This document shows positions 7,596-15,682 of a stretch of DNA of 62,455 bases, one piece after another (position 1 is the first letter of the stretch; the number at the start of each line of letters is the position of its first letter). This DNA is from an uncultured Bacteroidales bacterium (lineage in GTDB: Bacteria; Bacteroidota; Bacteroidia; Bacteroidales; WCHB1-69), in the NCBI GenBank assembly GCA_900315705.1, contig ONAB01000018.1, positions 1-62,455 of the forward strand, read 5' to 3'. The notes beneath the pieces are model-generated. The model was not told the DNA's origin. It was given only the letters and a program-made list of their open reading frames with translations, and searched no databases. The translations under genes were made by a program, and so were the position numbers.

Positions 7596-10500
7596 ATGAA
7601 AACAAAGTTCAACCTGCTGTGCTTTCTCCTGCTGCTTGTACTCGCCGCCCAAGCGCAGTCGCCGCAGGGGTGCGGGATGCACATCATCCCCAATCCAGAA
7701 AGCGACTGTCTGATTGAGGACTACCTTGAGCGATACCCCAATATGGTGGAACCGGGCTCGGGCGACTGTCTGCTGGCCTGCGGGGGAGCCTCCGTGACAT
7801 ACACCGCCGTATGCCCTGGCGCGGTGCGCTACTCGTGGACCATCAGCGGGGCCGACACCGCGCTGGCTTCCGGCCACACGGCAAGGGTCATCTGGGGCAA
7901 CGAAGAGACGGGACACATTTCCGTGACCGCAGTCCTTTCCGACTCCACCCTCTGCACCGCCGAAGCCTGCATCATCTTAATCGAGCCGCCCAAGGCGGCA
8001 TTTACCTCCGTGCCCGCCTGGCACTATGACTCCACTGGAAAAAAGATCATAGAAGTCTGCCTCGGGCAAACCCTGGAACTGCACGACAGAAGCGAGGCGG
8101 GACGCACACCCATCACAGGCTACTATTGGGAAAGCTGCTTCGGAAGCTCCTCGACACAGGACTTTACCGCAAGCAATTATTCGGGAAACTCCGAGTATCC
8201 GATTACCCACTGCGTCACCAACGAGTGCGGTTGCCAAGACTGCGAGGAAATAACTCTCAGGGTTCTGGACTCGGCATCGTTAAGGCTCTCCTGCCACGGC
8301 ACCGTCTGCCAGAACTCCTCGGCCTCCTACTCCTTACTGGAACCCGATTGCGACGGTTACTTCTGGAATATTGAAGGGGGCACACTCGAGGGGCAGGGCA
8401 CACCCGACATCACGGTGCACTGGGGCGCGCCGCCTTCCGGCTTCGGTGTCATTTCCCTTGACACGCGCACCTGCGACGTGGGCTGCGCCTCCCTGCACTC
8501 CATACGGATCCCCATCATTGTGGACAATGCCGAGATACAGGGGCCCGACACGGCCTGCGTGGGCGAGATACAACAGTTCGAACTTCCCTTCTGGGGCTCC
8601 ACACAGTACCTGTGGAACACCGTTTCCGACTCGGCCAGTGGCTTCCTGGAACGCTCTGCTGATTTCCCCAACAAGTATCTTGTAGAGTTCACCCACCCCG
8701 GCACCTACACCATAGGGGCGGAATATGCCTGCGGCTTCCTCCAGTGCGGCCCTTTCCAGACCCAAAAGGCAGTCGTGGTGCGGGACACCCTCTCCATCGC
8801 CTCCCCCGACAATGTGGTCTGCGTCGGCGGAACGGGGCGCTACACCACCCGGCTGGGCGAGCCCCTGGCCTGGCAAGTGTTCGACCGCGACAACACCCTG
8901 CTCCTCTCCGCGCACACCGACACTTTGGTCTGCACCTTCCCCGTTGCGGGCGCCTACAGGGTGACGGCCTATGGCCCCGCCTACTGCCGTAAGGCCGTGT
9001 TCCACGTCTCCGTGCCCGAAAACCCACCTCCAGTATCCTCAGTCCAGGGCCCCGACGAGGCCTGCCCCAACAGCTCCATACCCCTGTCTGCCACACCCTC
9101 TCCCGGATGCTACCTGCAGTGGCAGCCCCTCTGCCCCTCCGCCACACCGCACTCCGTGGAGGGCGACAAGGTCACCATCAACTACAGAAACGAAGTCTGC
9201 CCCGTGGCCGTCTTCCAGGTGGACGGACTGCACGGATGTCGCTCGCAGGCACACATCCACAATGTGGACTCTTTCGTCCTTGCCCCTATTGAGGCTCCCC
9301 CCGTCATTCACCTTTGCGCCGGCGCCGGGGTCACCCTGCCCGTGGCCGACCAGTCCCACCTGGTCACCTACGAGTGGAAAGTCGAACCCGCCTTCGCCGC
9401 CTCCGTGCAGGGCGACCATCTCAAGCCCTCCGTGCAGGTGCTCACCAACCGCCTCTACTCCCCGCCCGAGCCGAACATCGCCTATGTGACACTGGAGAGG
9501 AAATACTGCACCAGCCTTAAGACCGTCGATACGGTGATCTTGTTCATTGACAGCGCGTCCGCCGTCCCCACTGTCACATATCCCGACACCCTGTGCGAGG
9601 GCGGATGCGGCAGCTTCACCGCCATCGGGGCTACCCCTGACAGGAGCCACTACACCTGGGACTTCGGCGGCGGGTATGCCGTCACCGCCCGCGACACCTC
9701 GCTCTGTTTCAGCACTCCCGGAGTCTTCCCCTTCACCCTCACCTACCTCCCCGTGCCCAACTGCGTGCCCGCCTCCGTCGACGGACAGGTGACGGTGGTG
9801 GGCAAGCCCGCCTCCACGCTCACTGTCAGCGGCGACACCCTCCTCTGCGTGCCCCAGCAGACGGGCGTGACCTACGCCTGGGAGTTCAACGGGCAGGAGA
9901 CGGGTCTTTGTCAAGGTTCCCCCTGCTGCATTATGGCGGAGACGGGGAAGTACTGCTGCACGGTCAGGGACTCCCTTTCCCCGCACTGCGAAAGCCGGTC
10001 GTGCCACGACAACACCCCCGGCGGACACGGCGGCCCCGACTCCTGCATCACCCTATACCCGACGGTGACACAGAACTCCTGCACGGAGTTCGTCATAGAG
10101 GCCAGCGGCCTGCCCGCCGGGAGGACTGTGACCTGGGACGCACCCGAGCAGTCCCGGTTCGAACCCCTATCGGGGAACTCCGCTGTCTTCAGCTTCTACG
10201 TTCCCGGCACCTTCACCGTCTATGCCCGCGCGGAGGTAAGCGGCCTTTGCTACCGAGGACGGACCGAGGTTGTCGTGGACTGCATCCCCAGAATAGACCT
10301 CCGCTACGACTGCGACGGACACCTGATTGTGCGCGACACCTCCCTGTACCGCACGGGGATGAACGCACCCATACGTGTTGTCTCCATAGAGGGGACGGGG
10401 TTTGTCTCGCAAATCCCCATTGGGGAGAGCGCAACGGAGGAAATGGACATATCCTCCCTGGAGCGCGGCGATTACAGGGTGACGATGGATTTTGATATGG

Positions 10501-12443
10501 ACGGTGTGCCCTGCAGCGTGTCGGCGGTGTTCAAATGGCTTGGCAACCCCGCTGTCACGAACATTGACATCCGAAGAAAGATGTGCAAGGGCGGGCCCTT
10601 CCCGTTCTACGCCGACACAGACGGCGACATTGCACGGTACAGGTGGGACTTCGGCGACGGCTCCTACAACTTCGGCGACACCATTTACCACACGTATTCA
10701 GCAACTCTGGATCAAAATACTGTTATCGTCACCCTCTCGGTGACGGATGTCTGGGGTTGCACCGCCTCCGACACCGCGCACGTGGAGGTGGGAGAGGAAG
10801 TGATTAAAGGGAAACTGAAACCTGTTGATTCTGTTCTCATATGTCCCGGACAATGCAGAGTCATCCAATATAAGACAGAAGATGATTTGCCGCTTTCTGT
10901 TCCTGCTCATTATACCTGGAGACCTGGGGCCATACCATCCAATGAAAGCTCAACCTGCGTGTATCAGACGGGCGACTACACCGTCTGGGTGGAGACGGAC
11001 AACTACGGCTGCCGTTACAGCAGCATCTGCAACGTGGGGTTTCTCAATGTGCCCACCGCACGCATCACAGGCAGCACGATGTACTGCGAGGGTGAGACGG
11101 TGGCCCTCAACGGCAACTCCGGGGCATCCAACCAGTACTCGTGGAGTGTCGCCCCTGAGGGCATCGCGTTCTCCACACCCAACATCCGGTTTGTGCCCTC
11201 CTTGACGGGCATCCAAACGGCGTCGCTCACGGTGACGGGTCCGGAGGGATGCACCGCCTCCGCCGCCGGAACCTTTACGGTGCATCAAAAGCCGCCCACC
11301 CCTACAATTGCCGTAAACTCTTTGCAATCCTGTCTGCACGAACCACCGGTTGGCGTTGTCTGCCCGTCAGGATTACTGCTCAACTGGAGTAACGGCTGGC
11401 ACGACGACGGCGCAAGCTATTACACCCCCGGTCATCTCTCCGCCCACTACTATGATCCCTTGACGGGATGCCGCTCCGAAAATGCATACGCTTACATAGA
11501 CCCAGCCCCCGACTATGACGCACTGCTCATAGGGTGCTATCGGCTGTGCCCGGACTCCCTGGGGGCACGCCTGCCAGTTTATGGTTTTTACCCTTGCCAC
11601 TCACCTTCGTTGCGCTGGTGGTGGAGCCTCGACGGAAACGATATCGACTCGGGCTCCGTTCTCAGCCCCCTACTGCCCCTTCCCGAATTCGGAACCTACA
11701 TTTTGAAGACCCGTTATGGCAGCGGATGTGAGGTGTCGTCGCCCCCGCTAGAGATAGGAAAGGCTGAATACTGCCCCTGTCCGGATATCGGGTTAAAACC
11801 TGGGGTAACTGAATGTTTCGTGGAAGATTGCCGGATGCTCGGCAGGTTTGCCTATACGGTGTTGAACCAGGGCGGCGATACCGTCACTTTCGATGACCTG
11901 CAGGTGCTCGCTGGCGGCTCCCTGGTGAGCGTCACAGGCCTGCCCCTGTCTCTCCCGCCTGGCACGAGCGGGCAACTGGAGATTGTGGTGGAACTGACAG
12001 ACTTTGTCTCCGCCGCCATAGAGTTCATCCTCATTGATAACGACAAGGGGTGCGAGACGAAACACTCTCTTCCTCTTTTCCTGAAAGACTGCCTGGACAA
12101 CGACTGCCAGATTGAGAACCTCGCGTTCAGTTTCCTGCCCGACGAGAGCACCCCCCACCAGACCGCCTGGTTCCAAGTAAACTTCAATGTCTTCGGGGCT
12201 GCCAATGTGGTCTCCTTGTGGAGCGATCCGTCCCAGGTGATCGATTTCACCCTCGCATCCCCGGACATAGGGGTTGAGGGTCGGCTGATGCTCGACTACG
12301 GGTTGCTGTCACAGATGGCTGCGGCAGACAGGGAGGTCTGTCTGTATGCCTTGATTTGTTTTGATGCGGACCACCTATGTCTCGTCCAGCGCTGCATAAA
12401 GGCAGAAGAATTGATGCGGGAGATGCCGGAAGACCACCGATGA
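7596..12443 (+). CDS. Giant secreted PKD/Ig-like repeat protein
   Basis: A 1615-residue protein. The frame is open upstream to 7107, but that part overlaps the preceding gene in another frame. ATG 7596 gives a signal peptide (MKTKFNLLCFLLLLVLAAQAQ) and lies 16 bp after the previous stop. The body is a chain of Ig-like/PKD domains. The clearest are YRWDFGDGSYNF near residue 1015 and YTWDFGGGY near 686, with many cysteine pairs. It is probably a surface or released adhesin-like protein. I see no T9SS type A or B sorting domain at its end (RCIKAEELMREMPEDHR), which is odd given its neighbours. Codon use is markedly GC-rich. Confidence 0.85.
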   Translation: MKTKFNLLCFLLLLVLAAQAQSPQGCGMHIIPNPESDCLIEDYLERYPNMVEPGSGDCLLACGGASVTYTAVCPGAVRYSWTISGADTALASGHTARVIWGNEETGHISVTAVLSDSTLCTAEACIILIEPPKAAFTSVPAWHYDSTGKKIIEVCLGQTLELHDRSEAGRTPITGYYWESCFGSSSTQDFTASNYSGNSEYPITHCVTNECGCQDCEEITLRVLDSASLRLSCHGTVCQNSSASYSLLEPDCDGYFWNIEGGTLEGQGTPDITVHWGAPPSGFGVISLDTRTCDVGCASLHSIRIPIIVDNAEIQGPDTACVGEIQQFELPFWGSTQYLWNTVSDSASGFLERSADFPNKYLVEFTHPGTYTIGAEYACGFLQCGPFQTQKAVVVRDTLSIASPDNVVCVGGTGRYTTRLGEPLAWQVFDRDNTLLLSAHTDTLVCTFPVAGAYRVTAYGPAYCRKAVFHVSVPENPPPVSSVQGPDEACPNSSIPLSATPSPGCYLQWQPLCPSATPHSVEGDKVTINYRNEVCPVAVFQVDGLHGCRSQAHIHNVDSFVLAPIEAPPVIHLCAGAGVTLPVADQSHLVTYEWKVEPAFAASVQGDHLKPSVQVLTNRLYSPPEPNIAYVTLERKYCTSLKTVDTVILFIDSASAVPTVTYPDTLCEGGCGSFTAIGATPDRSHYTWDFGGGYAVTARDTSLCFSTPGVFPFTLTYLPVPNCVPASVDGQVTVVGKPASTLTVSGDTLLCVPQQTGVTYAWEFNGQETGLCQGSPCCIMAETGKYCCTVRDSLSPHCESRSCHDNTPGGHGGPDSCITLYPTVTQNSCTEFVIEASGLPAGRTVTWDAPEQSRFEPLSGNSAVFSFYVPGTFTVYARAEVSGLCYRGRTEVVVDCIPRIDLRYDCDGHLIVRDTSLYRTGMNAPIRVVSIEGTGFVSQIPIGESATEEMDISSLERGDYRVTMDFDMDGVPCSVSAVFKWLGNPAVTNIDIRRKMCKGGPFPFYADTDGDIARYRWDFGDGSYNFGDTIYHTYSATLDQNTVIVTLSVTDVWGCTASDTAHVEVGEEVIKGKLKPVDSVLICPGQCRVIQYKTEDDLPLSVPAHYTWRPGAIPSNESSTCVYQTGDYTVWVETDNYGCRYSSICNVGFLNVPTARITGSTMYCEGETVALNGNSGASNQYSWSVAPEGIAFSTPNIRFVPSLTGIQTASLTVTGPEGCTASAAGTFTVHQKPPTPTIAVNSLQSCLHEPPVGVVCPSGLLLNWSNGWHDDGASYYTPGHLSAHYYDPLTGCRSENAYAYIDPAPDYDALLIGCYRLCPDSLGARLPVYGFYPCHSPSLRWWWSLDGNDIDSGSVLSPLLPLPEFGTYILKTRYGSGCEVSSPPLEIGKAEYCPCPDIGLKPGVTECFVEDCRMLGRFAYTVLNQGGDTVTFDDLQVLAGGSLVSVTGLPLSLPPGTSGQLEIVVELTDFVSAAIEFILIDNDKGCETKHSLPLFLKDCLDNDCQIENLAFSFLPDESTPHQTAWFQVNFNVFGAANVVSLWSDPSQVIDFTLASPDIGVEGRLMLDYGLLSQMAAADREVCLYALICFDADHLCLVQRCIKAEELMREMPEDHR

Positions 12444-12581
12444 AAATAATTCTTCCTCACCCACTTCCCATTTTTTGGGAATGATATAGTAGTTAACCTG
12501 TCTTTTTGGCCATTGGCTGTTAGCTGTTGGCGATTTTGTTGCAGGAGATGGATAAAGCGGCCACCATAAGTCATTTTTTTA
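12444..12581. other. Gap with lipoprotein-gene relic and dispersed words
   Basis: Between the giant PKD gene and the promoter copy lie three things. A GGGAATGATATAGTAGTT element (12477-12496) resembles GGCAATGATATAGCAGTT at 27945. A run of GGCCATTGGCTGTTAGCTGTTGG-like words follows (about 12508-12532). The third is a decayed minus-strand copy of the lipoprotein gene's lipobox region (12533-12571). Confidence 0.5.
12533..12571 (-). pseudogene. Relic of the small lipoprotein gene (N-terminal part)
   Basis: On the minus strand this can be read MVAALSISCNKIANS-stop, against LLVAALSTSCNKK in the intact lipoprotein (5012-5233). About 31 of 38 bases match 5163-5200. As at the intact locus, the relic is divergent from the duplicated promoter block. 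It suggests the whole divergent intergenic region was copied once and then lost its middle. Confidence 0.55.
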
Positions 12582-12613
12582 TTTGACTTTTCAAAAATTA
12601 TTATGTATGTTTG
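12582..12613 (+). promoter_or_regulatory. Bacteroidetes-type promoter, copy 2
   Basis: TTTG (12582-12585), 20 bp, then TATGTTTG (12606-12613), identical to the copy at 5355. It lies 56 bp before the ATG of the cargo gene at 12670. Confidence 0.75.
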
Positions 12614-12721
12614 CAGCATCGTTTACGATAATAATGCAAAACAATTTTTATTCACCAAAATGTAATGTTATGAAAAAGATTCTATTCTTTATTTGTCTGC
12701 TTGTCGGCCTGATGGCCTATG
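12582..12721 (+). repeat. Duplicated promoter plus signal-peptide block, copy 2
   Basis: Partner of 5355-5494 (same length, two visible mismatches). Here the signal-peptide codons continue into an intact cargo gene, so this is the more likely source copy. Confidence 0.9.
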
Positions 12722-14436
12722 TGCAAGCACAAACGGTCGTTTACAGCGACAACTTCGATTCCTACACGGCGGGCCAGGCGCTTTGTTCGCAGAACAACAC
12801 CAACTGGACTACCTGGAGCAACGCCCCGGGCACGTCTGAGGATGCCCTGATCTCCACGGAACAGGCCTCCAGCGGTGCCAATTCCCTGAAGGTCACCGGC
12901 GCCAATGACATTATCTATCGTTTCTCCAATCAGACCACCGGTGTGTTTGATGTGGATTTTGACTATTACATCCCCTCTACAGGCAGCGGTGCCTATTTCA
13001 ACATCCAGCACTACTACAGCCCCGGTATCCAGTGGGCGTTTGAGTGCTATTTCACCAACAACGGCACGGGTTACATTGATGTGGCCAACAACACCTACAA
13101 TTTCACGAATCCCGTCAATGCCTGGTTCCACATCAAGGCTCATATAGACCTGGACCAGGATCTCATCACGGTGTATGTGGCGGATTCAGCGGTGCAAACG
13201 TGGCCCTTCTCGCACGAGTCGAACTCTATTAACGGTCTCAACCAGTTGGGTTCCGTCAACTTCTATGCCGGTGCCCCCAACAATGCTACGGGTCTCTACT
13301 ATGTGGACAACTTTGTCTTCACCGAAATCACGCAATCCAATGACGGTCAGTTCGTCTTCTCTCCGACCACTGACATCGACCTTACCTTTGACTGTGTCGC
13401 CACCGGCCAGTACACGCTGAATCTGAGCAATCCCGGCGGCGCTCCTGTCAACTATCGCGTGGTGCCGGTGTATGACATTCCCAACCCCAACACCACCTCG
13501 CAGGGTGCGGTGACGCTGACACGTGCCGGCACCCCGTACACGGGTGTTCTCTTCAACAGCACCACTGGTATTGAAGTGGCCGCCGGCTTCACCGCCGAGG
13601 AGATTGTGGCCGCCGATCTGGTGGGCAAGCAGGTCAATGCCATCAATGTCACGATTTCCAACAGCGACTATATGCAAGTGGCCAAAATCCGTATCTACGA
13701 TATGGGCGGCATCCTCGATGGCGGTCCTGGCAATATGGTCTATGAACAGACATTCATCCCGGTGGACGATGCCAATACGATTTACCTCACCACCCCGTAT
13801 GTGCTCGATGGCCGCGACTTCTGGTTTGGCGTCTATTACGAGCAGGATCCCACCGAGACCACTCATCCCTCCATTGGCCTTGACGATGCTGTTACTCCGC
13901 ATCCTTATGGAAACTGGTACAAGACCGGCGTGGCTTGGAGTCTGTTGAACGGCAATCCTGAGCTTACCGGCAACTGGATGCTTTCCGCCGTGGTGGACGG
14001 TACGCCCATCAATGCCTGGATGTCTGTCTCCTCCCCGAGTGGTACGCTCAATGCAGGTGGCCAGGTGACGGAGACGGTCACGTTCCTTTCCCAGGGATTG
14101 GACGTGCCGCACACGGGCAGTCTGGTGATCTATTCCACCGACATTGCCAACTTGGAGAACACGCTCGACGTCACCGTCAGCTTCATCGGGGGCATTGACG
14201 ACAACAATATGATGCATATCTCCATCTATCCCAACCCGACCTCTTCGTATCTCAATGTGTCGGGCGATATCATCAACCGCGTGGAGGTTTTTGATATGAT
14301 GGGCAAGATGGTTTGGAGCAAGAGTTGTGCCGAGAACGAACTCTCCGTGGATGTGCACAACTGGCCCGCCGGCACCTATATGGTGCGGGTGACCGCACAA
14401 GGCACTACCACGATGCGGAAAGTGGTGGTGAAATAA
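12670..14436 (+). CDS. T9SS type A cargo with lectin-like N-terminal domain
   Basis: A 588-residue secreted protein. ATG 12670 gives a signal peptide (MKKILFFICLLVGLMAYVQA); the frame is open further upstream only through the promoter. The first ~220 residues (SDNFDSYTAGQ..., YVDNFVFTEI) look like a concanavalin A-like sandwich. A middle beta-rich part follows, and the end is a type A sorting domain (ISIYPNPTSSYLNVSG, PAGTYMVRV, TMRKVVVK). It is probably a surface carbohydrate-binding or adhesive protein. A strong terminator follows. Its promoter and signal peptide are duplicated at 5355. Confidence 0.85.
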   Translation: MKKILFFICLLVGLMAYVQAQTVVYSDNFDSYTAGQALCSQNNTNWTTWSNAPGTSEDALISTEQASSGANSLKVTGANDIIYRFSNQTTGVFDVDFDYYIPSTGSGAYFNIQHYYSPGIQWAFECYFTNNGTGYIDVANNTYNFTNPVNAWFHIKAHIDLDQDLITVYVADSAVQTWPFSHESNSINGLNQLGSVNFYAGAPNNATGLYYVDNFVFTEITQSNDGQFVFSPTTDIDLTFDCVATGQYTLNLSNPGGAPVNYRVVPVYDIPNPNTTSQGAVTLTRAGTPYTGVLFNSTTGIEVAAGFTAEEIVAADLVGKQVNAINVTISNSDYMQVAKIRIYDMGGILDGGPGNMVYEQTFIPVDDANTIYLTTPYVLDGRDFWFGVYYEQDPTETTHPSIGLDDAVTPHPYGNWYKTGVAWSLLNGNPELTGNWMLSAVVDGTPINAWMSVSSPSGTLNAGGQVTETVTFLSQGLDVPHTGSLVIYSTDIANLENTLDVTVSFIGGIDDNNMMHISIYPNPTSSYLNVSGDIINRVEVFDMMGKMVWSKSCAENELSVDVHNWPAGTYMVRVTAQGTTTMRKVVVK

Positions 14437-14454
14437 GTTAATTAGCAACGCTTT

Positions 14455-14490
14455 AATAAAGGGTCTCGGAAGAGGCCCTTTATTTTTCTC
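14455..14490 (+). terminator. Rho-independent terminator after the 12670 gene
   Basis: The hairpin AATAAAGGGTCTC-GGAA-GAGGCCCTTTATT, with a GGAA loop and one wobble pair, is followed by TTTT. It starts about 18 bp after the stop codon. Confidence 0.85.
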
Positions 14491-14493
14491 TCA

Positions 14494-14520
14494 ATTCGTG
14501 TAATTCGTGTAATTCGTGGA
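14494..14520. repeat. Three tandem AATTCGTGT words
   Basis: AATTCGTGT-AATTCGTGT-AATTCGTGG lies between the terminator and the purE promoter. Short word repeats like this recur in several gaps of the window. Confidence 0.8.
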
Positions 14521-14529
14521 AAATTTTAG

Positions 14530-14537
14530 TATCTTTG
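14530..14537 (+). promoter_or_regulatory. Probable purE -7 box
   Basis: TATCTTTG, matching TAnnTTTG, lies 22 bp before the purE ATG. No convincing -33 TTTG is seen; that position falls near the AATTCGTGT repeats. Confidence 0.55.
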
Positions 14538-14559
14538 CGCTCTCAAAATCCCAGAAACG

Positions 14560-15066
14560 ATGAACGCACGAGTGAGCATTATTATGGGCAGCACGTCGGA
14601 CCTTCCCGTGATGGAGGCTGCCTTCAAGTTCTTAGAAAGCAACGAGATTCCCTTTGAGGTGAAAGCCCTGTCAGCGCACCGCACCCCCGACGAGGTGGCC
14701 GAATACGCCAAGACCGCCCACACCCGCGGCATTGAGGTTATCATTGCCGGCGCCGGTATGGCCGCCCACCTGCCCGGCGTCATTGCCGCGATGACCCCCC
14801 TGCCCGTCATCGGCGTGCCCATCAAGTCCTCCCTCGAAGGAGTGGACGCCGCCCTGGCAATGCTCCAGATGCCCCCCGGCATTCCCGTCGCCACCGTGGC
14901 CATCAACGGCGCCCAGAACGCCGCCATCCTCGCGATGCAGATTATGGCCAACGGAGACCCCGTCCTCCGCGACAAGGTGGTGGCCCACAAACAGAATCTC
15001 AAACAGAAAATCGTCAAGGCCAACGACGACCTGGCCCAGATTAAAGATTACAAGTTCAAGGTTTGA
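14560..15066 (+). CDS. purE: N5-carboxyaminoimidazole ribonucleotide mutase PurE
   Basis: A 168-residue cytosolic enzyme of de novo purine synthesis. In this class it converts N5-CAIR to CAIR. The family signatures are clear: IIMGSTSDLPVM at the N-terminus, SAHRTPDEV, and IAGAGMAAHLPGVIAA. Length is typical for the bacterial class I enzyme. It stands alone, with its own promoter and no purK beside it. The AATTCGTGT repeats and a terminator lie upstream. Confidence 0.97.
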   Translation: MNARVSIIMGSTSDLPVMEAAFKFLESNEIPFEVKALSAHRTPDEVAEYAKTAHTRGIEVIIAGAGMAAHLPGVIAAMTPLPVIGVPIKSSLEGVDAALAMLQMPPGIPVATVAINGAQNAAILAMQIMANGDPVLRDKVVAHKQNLKQKIVKANDDLAQIKDYKFKV

Positions 15067-15334
15067 TTAGCCATTAGCCGTTACTAATGAAATCTTCTAG
15101 CCTGTGGATATATTCGATTGCTCGTGAATATCGAATGTTCCACGCTTTTCTTGTTTGTACGTAAGTGTAGGCGTACCTAAACTTCCTTTATAGTCGCCAG
15201 TGTTGTGTTGTAAGGATAGTGTTTTTTCAAGACAAAAGGAATGAAGTTAAGGCATTGTACTTATGAATTAATCTATGATGTATTCATATATGTGCCTTCA
15301 AATAGAAAATCTGCTGTTTATTATCTATTTTTTG
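15067..15334. other. Intergenic, no clear gene
   Basis: It starts with a TTAGCCATTAGCCGTT word that recurs after the PspC gene (24674). A minus-strand frame is open for about 49 codons around 15260-15110 but has no start and no recognisable family, so it could be a gene relic or chance. The stretch ends at the promoter box before the candidate structured RNA. Confidence 0.4.
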
Positions 15335-15342
15335 TATTTTTG
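15335..15342 (+). promoter_or_regulatory. -7 box of the candidate RNA / defence operon
   Basis: TATTTTTG matches TAnnTTTG. Transcription would start about 7 bp downstream, exactly where the first perfect hairpin of the predicted RNA begins. Confidence 0.55.
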
Positions 15343-15347
15343 CACCG

Positions 15348-15623
15348 TTTTTCTGCAATGGAAAGCAGAAAAATGACATAATAGGAAAATGCGCTGAATT
15401 GGCGCTTTATCTGCGGAACTCTTGAACTTCGCAAATTCAACAAATTCCCCGCATGGTAAGGCAGTGATTCGCAGTCATCATGTGTGTATTATCGATGGAT
15501 TCAAGAATCCTGTTCACAATATGCACAGCGTGGGTTGCGGGCATTGCTTATCTTCGGGGAATAGGCAATGCGAAGGCCTAAGAGTTCGGGGTAAGCAAAG
15601 GTTCTTGCTCCCGCGCTTTTTTA
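15348..15623 (+). ncRNA. Candidate structured RNA or leader, about 276 nt
   Basis: No plausible gene lies here, but paired elements are dense. They are a 9-bp stem 15348-15356/15365-15373; GCGC/GCGC 15391-15405; TGCGG/CCGCA 15412-15416/15449-15453 enclosing TTGAA/TTCAA; GGATT-CAAG-AATCC 15497-15510; and an 11-bp stem 15541-15551/15561-15571 around a TTCG-containing loop. The last hairpin, 15588-15612, is followed by GCGC and six T. A promoter box sits just upstream and the helicase gene starts 60 bp downstream. It could be an independent small RNA or an attenuating leader of the defence operon. It does not show tmRNA, RNase P or SRP RNA signatures. I could not test it against 6S RNA or retron RNA models. 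Confidence 0.5.
15588..15623 (+). terminator. Terminator-like hairpin ending the candidate RNA
   Basis: GGGGTAAGCAA pairs with TTGCTCCC (AGCAA/TTGCT plus GGG/CCC), then GCGC and TTTTTTA (15617-15623). It would end a free RNA or attenuate the operon downstream. Confidence 0.55.
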
Positions 15624-15682
15624 TATGTCTAAGCCAAACAAGTTATTGATTAGCCAGGCTGGGAGTTACTGGTCCTTTTGCG

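Noticed and set aside
13186-14448. 420-codon antisense frame over the 12670 cargo gene
   Set aside because: His- and Gly-rich shadow translation with no family features; the plus-strand gene has a signal peptide and sorting domain.
15348-15623. Candidate RNA as tmRNA, RNase P RNA or SRP RNA
   Set aside because: None of their conserved sequences (tag frame, T-arm-like end, P4 core) could be seen.
15422-15649. 75-codon frame inside the candidate RNA
   Set aside because: Composition is not protein-like and the stretch is dominated by stem-loops; no family recognised.
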